A stretch of 12,212 nt of DNA from an uncultured Alistipes sp. (GTDB lineage Bacteria > Bacteroidota > Bacteroidia > Bacteroidales > Rikenellaceae): assembly GCF_902388705.1 (NCBI RefSeq), contig NZ_CABMQJ010000058.1, positions 1 through 12,212 of the forward strand, read 5' to 3'. The translations under genes were made by a program, and so were the position numbers. This document shows positions 7,592 to 12,212 of the stretch, piece after piece (position 1 is the stretch's first letter; the number at the start of each line of letters is the position of its first letter). The notes below the pieces were generated by a model. It saw only the letters and a program-made list of their open reading frames with translations, was not told the DNA's origin and did no database searches.

Positions 7592-7840
7592 ATGACAGAA
7601 CAGGAACTCATCGAAAAGATCGATACCGTTTTGGCCGATGAATTCGAAGTCGACCGCCAGGTCATCACGCCCGACGCCCCGCTGCTGGAGACGCTCGACC
7701 TGGACAGCCTCGACCTGGTGGACGTCGTGGTGCTCGTCGACCGAAACTTCGGCGTGACGCTCACAGGCCCCGACTTCAAGGAGCTGAAAACGTTCCGGGA
7801 CTTTTACGACCTGATCATCGGCCGGACGAATGGAAAATAA
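7592..7840 (+). CDS. Acyl carrier protein
   Basis: This 82-residue acidic four-helix carrier holds the growing chain as a thioester on phosphopantetheine. The attachment Ser is S39 in LDLDSLDLVDVV, where DSLD matches the usual DSL motif. The preceding spacer (7577-7591) is A-rich and ends CAAAAAAAATG, the kind of start context common in Bacteroidetes. The 3' end overlaps the acyltransferase by 11 nt. It differs from typical housekeeping AcpP in the VVLVDRNFGVTL segment, and its place inside the operon points to a pathway-specific carrier. Only one ACP is seen here, whereas aryl-polyene clusters often have two. Confidence 0.93.
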   Translation: MTEQELIEKIDTVLADEFEVDRQVITPDAPLLETLDLDSLDLVDVVVLVDRNFGVTLTGPDFKELKTFRDFYDLIIGRTNGK

Positions 7841-8711
7841 CGACACACAGTGGAGCGGGCGCTCGCGCGGCGGCAGTTTCGGATACGGCTTCTTCATCTT
7901 GCTGATGCGGGTATTCGGAATACGTGCCGCGTATGCTTTCCTCGCACTGGTGGTCGTCTATTTCATCCCTTTCGCACCCCGCGCCACGCGGGCCGTGTGG
8001 TTCTATAACCGCCGTATCCTCCGCTACGGAAGGCTCCGCGCCGCGGTAAAACTCTACGCGCACTACTATGCGCTCGGGCAGACAATCATCGACCGGGTGG
8101 CCATCGGCAGCGGCATGGAGCGCAAATACAAATTCGAATTCGAAAACTACGACGCTTTCCTGCGCGTGCTCGACAGCGGCCGCGGCGCGGTAATCGTCGG
8201 CGCACACGTCGGATGCTGGGGCTCGGGAGCCGGATTTTTCGGCGACTATGCCCGCCGGATGCACCTGGTGATGTACGACGCCGAATACCGGCAGATAAAA
8301 AACATCATGGACAGGCACTGCAAACAGGAGGGCTACAAGGTAATTCCGGTGAACGAGGGCGGCATCGAGTCGATACTCCGCATCAAGGAGGTGCTCGACC
8401 GCAGGGAGTACGTCTGTTTCCAGGGCGACCGCTTCGTCGAAGGCAGCCCGGCGGTACCGGTGAGCTTCATGGGCCGCGAGGCCCGCTTCCCGGCGGGGCC
8501 GTTCGCCGTCGCCGCGAAATTCCGCGTGCCGGCGGTCTTCTACTACGCCATGCGCGAACGCGGCAGGCGCTACCGCTTTGTCTTCGACATCCCCGACGAG
8601 CGGCAGGGCCGGGATAAAAACGCCCTGCTGGACAGCTACGTCCGCTCGCTCGAAGCCGTGGTAAGGCGCTACCCGCAGCAATGGTTCAACTTCTATCGGT
8701 TCTGGTCGTGA
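7830..8711 (+). CDS. LpxL/HtrB-type membrane acyltransferase (LPLAT superfamily)
   Basis: This 293-residue protein resembles lipid A late acyltransferases, which move an acyl chain from ACP to a lipid acceptor at the inner membrane. Residues 19-48 form the N-terminal membrane anchor (GYGFFILLMRVFGIRAAYAF and following). The catalytic block is VIVGAHVGCWGSG (121-133), with H126 in the expected place but Gly at 131 where the HX4(D/E) motif needs an acid. Later family blocks are intact: QGDRFVEGSPAVPVSFMG (198-215) with FPAGPFAVAAKF, and YPQQWFNFYRFW (281-292). Between the ACP and polyene genes it most likely esterifies the finished acyl chain to a sugar or lipid rather than making lipid A. It overlaps the ACP gene by 11 nt. 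The fold is confident; activity and acceptor are uncertain. Confidence 0.88.
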   Translation: MENNDTQWSGRSRGGSFGYGFFILLMRVFGIRAAYAFLALVVVYFIPFAPRATRAVWFYNRRILRYGRLRAAVKLYAHYYALGQTIIDRVAIGSGMERKYKFEFENYDAFLRVLDSGRGAVIVGAHVGCWGSGAGFFGDYARRMHLVMYDAEYRQIKNIMDRHCKQEGYKVIPVNEGGIESILRIKEVLDRREYVCFQGDRFVEGSPAVPVSFMGREARFPAGPFAVAAKFRVPAVFYYAMRERGRRYRFVFDIPDERQGRDKNALLDSYVRSLEAVVRRYPQQWFNFYRFWS

Positions 8712-10066
8712 GCGCATACAGCATCTTACTCATCTCGGCAAACCGCCACACCTCGCCCTACCCCGTTTATCCGCTCGGACTTTCATACCTGAAAACCCAC
8801 CTCGAGCGCACGATAAGCGGGATACGCGTCGATATGGCGGACTGCAACCTGCTCACCGACGCACAGCTCGCGGAGCGCATCCGCACGCTGGCGCCCCGCT
8901 ACATCGGCTTATCGCTGCGCAACGTCGACGGGGCCAATTCGCTCGACAGGCGGGGATTCCTGCCCCAATACAAGGCGCTGATGGAGGTAATCCGCGGGGC
9001 CAGCGACGCCCCGGTCATCATCGGCGGGGCGGGATTCTCGATCTACCCGGCGGCATTCATGCGGGAGCTGGGGGCCGACTACGGCATCCACGGCGAGGGC
9101 GAGGGGCCGCTCGCCGAGCTGCTCGGGGCGCTGGAGCGCGGCGACCGGGAAATCGACATTCCGGCGGTCTGCACCCGCGACGGCCGCACGGGAAGCGGCC
9201 GCAGGAGCTACCTGCCGGCAATCGAGGTGGAGTTCGAGCCGGAACTGACTGGCTATTACTGGAAACGCAGCGGCATGCTCAACATCCAGACCAAGCGGGG
9301 ATGCCCCTACGACTGCATCTACTGCTCGTACCCTTCGATCGACGGGCGGTGCGTGCGGACGATGGATCCCGAGGCCATCGCCGAAAATATCCTGCGCGCC
9401 AAACGCGACTACGGAATCAGCTACCTGTTCTTCACCGACTCGGTGTTCAACATCTGCCCGGAATACAACGTCCGGCTGGCCGAAACGCTGCTCCGGCGTA
9501 AAACGGAGGTCGCATGGGGCGCCTACTTCTCGCCGCGGGGCATCGACGCCGAGCAGATGCGGCTGTTCCGCGCCTCGGGGCTGACGCACATCGAATACGG
9601 CACCGAGTCGTTCTGCGACCGGACGCTGGAGGCCTACGGCAAGCATTTCACGTTCGGCGACGTCGAGCGTGCCAGCCGGCTGGCGCTCGACAACGGCGTC
9701 TACTACGCCCACTTCCTGATTCTGGGCGGCTACGGCGACACGCAGGAGTCGGTGCGCGAAACCGTGGAAAACTCGCGGCGGCTGGAATATACCGTCATGT
9801 TCCCCTATGCGGGCATGCGCATCTATCCGCATACGCGGCTGGCGGAGCTGGCCGCATGGGAGGGCGTCACAGGCCCCGACGACGATTTGCTGGCGCCGAC
9901 TTACTACATCGCCCCGGACTTCGATCTGGAGCAGACGCGGCGCGCGGCGCTGGCCACGGGCAAGGCATGGGTGTTCCCCGACGACGAGCAGAGCGCGCTG
10001 GCGGAGACGCTGCGGCTCAAACGCAACAAAAAAGGACCGTTATGGGAGTATTTGAGAAAGTCCTGA
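8708..10066 (+). CDS. Cobalamin-binding-domain radical SAM protein
   Basis: This B12-type radical SAM protein has about 452 residues from the GTG at 8708, or 461 from the ATG at 8681. The N-terminal part (about 1-150) is a Rossmann-like cobalamin-binding domain, with ILLISANRHTSPYPVYPLGL, YIGLSLRN and PVIIGGAGFS followed by YGIHGEGEGPL; the DxHxxG base-off motif is absent, as in many B12 radical SAM enzymes. The SAM cluster motif is CPYDCIYC in NIQTKRGCPYDCIYCSYP (C199, C203, C206 in GTG numbering), then the TIM-barrel segments SYLFFTDSVFN, HIEYGTESF and HFLILGGYGDT. GTG gives a four-base GTGA overlap with the acyltransferase stop and a normal domain N-terminus; the ATG would overlap by 31 nt. 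Such enzymes methylate, cyclise or oxidise unactivated carbons. Inside this operon it probably tailors the polyene or its lipid carrier; the reaction cannot be predicted. Confidence 0.87.
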   Translation: MSAYSILLISANRHTSPYPVYPLGLSYLKTHLERTISGIRVDMADCNLLTDAQLAERIRTLAPRYIGLSLRNVDGANSLDRRGFLPQYKALMEVIRGASDAPVIIGGAGFSIYPAAFMRELGADYGIHGEGEGPLAELLGALERGDREIDIPAVCTRDGRTGSGRRSYLPAIEVEFEPELTGYYWKRSGMLNIQTKRGCPYDCIYCSYPSIDGRCVRTMDPEAIAENILRAKRDYGISYLFFTDSVFNICPEYNVRLAETLLRRKTEVAWGAYFSPRGIDAEQMRLFRASGLTHIEYGTESFCDRTLEAYGKHFTFGDVERASRLALDNGVYYAHFLILGGYGDTQESVRETVENSRRLEYTVMFPYAGMRIYPHTRLAELAAWEGVTGPDDDLLAPTYYIAPDFDLEQTRRAALATGKAWVFPDDEQSALAETLRLKRNKKGPLWEYLRKS

Positions 10067-10482
10067 TTACGGGGGAGGAGATACTGGAATATATCCCGCA
10101 GCGGACGCCGATCGTGATGGTCGACGCTTTCTACGGCATCGACGACCGGGGACAATCGCGGAGCGGGCTGACCGTGCGCGGGGAGAACATCTTCGTCGCG
10201 GACGGCGTGCTGGACGAATGCGGCATCGTGGAGCATATCGCCCAGTCGGCGGCCCTGCGGGCGGGGTACATGAGCCGCAGCCGCGGCGAAAGGGTGCCGC
10301 TGGGATATATCGGGGCCGTGAACGACCTGAAAATCCGTTTCCTGCCCCCAATCGGCAGCCGCCTCGTCACCACGGAGGTGATCGAACAGCGCATAATGAA
10401 CGTAACTTTGATCTCGGCACGCACCGAATGCGACGCGAAGACGGTCGCGGAGTGCCGGATGAAAATATATCTGGAGGAGTAA
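10042..10482 (+). CDS. Hotdog-fold 3-hydroxyacyl-ACP dehydratase (ApeP/FabZ-like)
   Basis: This 146-residue protein is predicted to dehydrate 3-hydroxyacyl-ACP to trans-2-enoyl-ACP, the step that leaves double bonds in a polyene when no enoyl reductase follows; none is seen here. Start MGVFEKVLITGEEILEYIPQ is followed by TPIVMVDAFYGID, equivalent to FabZ PFLLVDRV. The helix GIVEHIAQSAALRAGY (61-76) carries the conserved Glu (E64) before AQ. The FabZ PHR and GHFPG histidines are not present: Q20 and FVADGVLDE take their places, as in the more divergent dehydratases of aryl-polyene clusters. The ATG at 10042 is preceded by AAAGGA at 5-nt spacing and overlaps the radical SAM gene by 25 nt; upstream codons in the same frame are a shadow of that gene. 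The fold is clear; the exact reaction is inferred from context. Confidence 0.85.
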   Translation: MGVFEKVLITGEEILEYIPQRTPIVMVDAFYGIDDRGQSRSGLTVRGENIFVADGVLDECGIVEHIAQSAALRAGYMSRSRGERVPLGYIGAVNDLKIRFLPPIGSRLVTTEVIEQRIMNVTLISARTECDAKTVAECRMKIYLEE

Positions 10483-10925
10483 TGGTACGCAGGAAAACGG
10501 CAGAGGCAAGCCTCGTGAGCAAGACATCGCTGCGCGTGCGGTTCAGCGAGGTGGACTCGATGCAAATCGTGTGGCACGGCGAATACGTGCGCTATTTCGA
10601 AGACGGACGCGAGGCGTTCGGGCGCGAGTTCCCCGGGCTGGGGTACATGGATATTTACGCGAGCGGCTACACGGCGCCGGTGGTGGAGCTGCAGCTGCAA
10701 TACCGCAAGCCGCTGCGCGTGAACGACACGGCGGTCATCGAAACCCGCTACATCGCCACCGAGGCGGCCAAAATCTGTTTCGAGTACACGATTCGCAGCG
10801 CCACAGACGGCGCAATCGTCGCCGAGGGCAGTTCGACGCAGGTGTTCCTCGACAGCCGGGGCGAACTGCAGCTGCTCTGTCCCGAATTCTACCGCAAATG
10901 GAAAACGCGATGGGACGTGAAGTAA
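10482..10925 (+). CDS. 4HBT-family acyl-CoA/acyl-ACP thioesterase (YbgC-like)
   Basis: This 147-residue hotdog thioesterase is expected to hydrolyse an acyl thioester, either releasing product or clearing misprimed ACP. The signature is VRFSEVDSMQIVWHGEYVRYFEDGREAF (19-46), matching the family pattern with catalytic Asp D25 and H32 before the YxxxFE segment. LQYRKPLRVNDTAVIETRY (72-90) is the conserved central strand and length is typical. The ATG shares one base with the dehydratase stop (TAATG), with GGAGGAG just upstream but only 2 nt from the start, so coupling by reinitiation is likely. It overlaps the next ketosynthase by 16 nt. Aryl-polyene clusters commonly include a thioesterase of this kind, which supports the pathway reading; the substrate is not readable from sequence. 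Confidence 0.9.
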   Translation: MVRRKTAEASLVSKTSLRVRFSEVDSMQIVWHGEYVRYFEDGREAFGREFPGLGYMDIYASGYTAPVVELQLQYRKPLRVNDTAVIETRYIATEAAKICFEYTIRSATDGAIVAEGSSTQVFLDSRGELQLLCPEFYRKWKTRWDVK

Positions 10926-12212
10926 CCGTCTGGTGGGGGCCCGACTACATCATCTCGTCGCTCGGGTTCGGCACGCAGGAGAACATGGCCGCCGTGCGCG
11001 CCCAGGCGACCGCCCCTGCGCCGTGGCACGACGGCACGCCCGTCTGCCTGATCGACCGTGCACGGCTGCGCAAACTGGCGGCGGAACAGGGCCTCGCCGG
11101 GTACACGCCCGCGGAGCAGGCGGCCCTGCTCGCACTGGGCGAGGCAATCGCCACATCGGGCATTTCGCCCGCGAACGAACGCGTGCTGATTATCCTCTCC
11201 ACGACCAAAGGCAATATCGGCCTGCTGGGAAGCGACCCCCAGAAATGCGACCTGAACCACACGGCCGGCGTCATCGGCCGCCATTTGGACGCGGCGCACC
11301 GGCCGCTGGTGATTTCGAACGCCTGCATTTCGGGCGTGTCGGCCATCGTCATCGCATCGCGGCTAATCCGCAGCGGAGCCTACGACCATGTTTTCGTCGC
11401 GGGGTTCGACCTGCTGTGCGACTTCATCGTCAGCGGGTTCAACGCCTTCAAGTCGGTAAGCCCCACGCTCTGCCGCCCCTACGACGCGGCACGCGACGGG
11501 CTGACGCTGGGCGAGGGGTGCGGCGCGGTGCTGCTGACGCGCGACAGGACGCTTTCGGCAACGGGAATCGCCGTGGCGGGAGGCGGCATCTCGAACGACG
11601 CCAACCACATCTCGGCTCCCTCGCGGACGGGCGACGGACTCTGGTACGCCGTCCGCGCGGCGCTCGAAGAGGCGCAGATTGGCGCAACAGCAATCGGACT
11701 GGTGAATCCCCACGGCACGGCGACCGTCTACAACGACGAGATGGAGAGCCGGGCGCTGAACCTCGCGGGACTGTGCAATGTTCCGTGCAACTCGCTGAAA
11801 CCCTATTTCGGGCATACGCTGGGCGCCTCGGGCGTAATCGAGAGCATCATAACGGTGCGGGAACTGTGCGAAAATAGCTGTTTCGGCGTAAAGGGCTATG
11901 CGCAATGCGGGGTGCCCTATCCGCTCGACATAAGCGCCGCCCACCGGCAAATCCGCACGGATGCGGCACTGAAAACCGCCTCGGGATTCGGAGGCTGCAA
12001 CGCGGCCGTGGTATTCCGGCGCGGGACGGGGGATGCTGCCGGGCCCGGCGGTGCGGAAAACCGCGCACGGGAGGCAACCGGAGCGGGAGACGGAGTTTGC
12101 AGTATGCCGGAAAACGACGGCAGGCCGACGGCAGGCGACAGGTGCGAGTCCGGCGCCAAGCCGGCCGGCACGACTGGCGGCACGATGGCGGGCACTATGG
12201 CTGGGGGCTGCC
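10910..12212 (+). CDS. Beta-ketoacyl-ACP synthase (KS 2), 3'-truncated, with low-complexity tail
   Basis: This second condensing enzyme is open at the right edge: 434 codons from the ATG at 10910, with an alternative in-frame ATG at 10898. The KS triad is complete: C139 in VISNACISGVSA, H268 in VNPHGTATVYND and H302 in NSLKPYFGHTLGASG, with K297. The glycine-rich GEGCGAVLL (201-209) and C-terminal TASGFGGCNAAVVF (356-369) place the end of the KS fold near residue 370. At least 64 more residues follow, rich in Gly, Ala, Thr and Cys and ending in tetrapeptide-like repeats (GTTG, GTMA, GTMA). Ordinary KS proteins end at the SFGFGG-type strand, so this is an extension or a linker to another domain outside the window. 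It overlaps the thioesterase by 16 nt. It may handle a different elongation step from KS 1. Confidence 0.9.
   Translation, partial: MGREVTVWWGPDYIISSLGFGTQENMAAVRAQATAPAPWHDGTPVCLIDRARLRKLAAEQGLAGYTPAEQAALLALGEAIATSGISPANERVLIILSTTKGNIGLLGSDPQKCDLNHTAGVIGRHLDAAHRPLVISNACISGVSAIVIASRLIRSGAYDHVFVAGFDLLCDFIVSGFNAFKSVSPTLCRPYDAARDGLTLGEGCGAVLLTRDRTLSATGIAVAGGGISNDANHISAPSRTGDGLWYAVRAALEEAQIGATAIGLVNPHGTATVYNDEMESRALNLAGLCNVPCNSLKPYFGHTLGASGVIESIITVRELCENSCFGVKGYAQCGVPYPLDISAAHRQIRTDAALKTASGFGGCNAAVVFRRGTGDAAGPGGAENRAREATGAGDGVCSMPENDGRPTAGDRCESGAKPAGTTGGTMAGTMAGGC
12167..12212 (+). repeat. 12-nt imperfect tandem repeat at the 3' end of the KS 2 reading frame
   Basis: Units GGCACGACTGGC (12167-12178), GGCACGATGGCG (12179-12190) and GGCACTATGGCT (12191-12202) are followed by a partial copy, GGGGGCTGCC, reaching the edge. 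The period of 12 keeps the frame and encodes four-residue units (GTTG, GTMA, GTMA, GGC). The array may continue beyond the window. Confidence 0.6.

Noticed and set aside
7830..8711. Housekeeping lipid A acyltransferase LpxL
   Set aside because: The motif lacks the acidic residue and the gene lies inside a polyene-type operon overlapping a dedicated ACP, so a pathway-specific acyltransferase is more likely.
9514..10041. Possible long N-terminal extension of the dehydratase
   Set aside because: The upstream codons are a shadow of the radical SAM gene; the hotdog protein begins naturally at the ATG at 10042 with an SD-like AAAGGA.
8708..10066. RiPP-maturing radical SAM enzyme with a precursor peptide nearby
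   Set aside because: No short precursor gene, peptidase or leader-binding domain is visible, and the genes on either side overlap it directly and are lipid or polyketide enzymes.

Overview
The window is GC-rich, tightly packed bacterial DNA. It most likely comes from a high-GC gut Bacteroidales, and Alistipes-like is my best guess. The reasons are -7 boxes fitting the Bacteroidetes pattern TAnnTTTG ahead of two transcription units, A-rich start contexts with few clear Shine-Dalgarno sites, an anaerobic sulfatase-maturating enzyme, a mutarotase lipoprotein, and a tyrosine ammonia-lyase close to the Flavobacterium type. The genus is an inference; there is no rRNA here.

Left part (1-4096): the window opens inside a 14-TM drug/H+ antiporter of the DHA2 (EmrB/QacA) family. 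Its 3' end runs into about 240 nt of T-poor low-complexity sequence, then a strong hairpin that serves as a bidirectional terminator. A sulfatase-maturating radical SAM enzyme (minus strand) comes in from the other side. A short intergenic region with divergent promoter candidates separates it from a secreted or lipoprotein aldose 1-epimerase (plus strand), which ends at a textbook terminator. These genes look like ordinary export and host-glycan-foraging functions.

Right part (4097-12212, open at the right edge): nine plus-strand genes follow one AT-rich promoter. Neighbours overlap or lie at most 15 nt apart, and I saw no internal terminator. In order they are: tyrosine ammonia-lyase; FabG-like ketoreductase; ketosynthase 1; acyl carrier protein; LpxL/HtrB-type membrane acyltransferase; a radical SAM enzyme with an N-terminal cobalamin-binding-like domain; hotdog dehydratase; 4HBT thioesterase; and ketosynthase 2, which runs off the edge. 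This is the parts list of an aryl-polyene/flexirubin-type pathway. Tyrosine is deaminated to 4-coumarate, which is loaded onto the ACP. KS, KR and DH then extend it into a conjugated polyene, which the acyltransferase may attach to a membrane lipid or sugar.

The most unusual member is the radical SAM enzyme, which is not part of the textbook aryl-polyene gene set and suggests a tailored product. Other oddities are a ketosynthase with a low-complexity C-terminal tail, an acyltransferase whose HX4(D/E) motif lacks the acid, a ketoreductase with Ser at the usual Asn position, and a dehydratase without the FabZ histidine motif. A coumarate-activating ligase and an exporter would be expected beyond the right edge.
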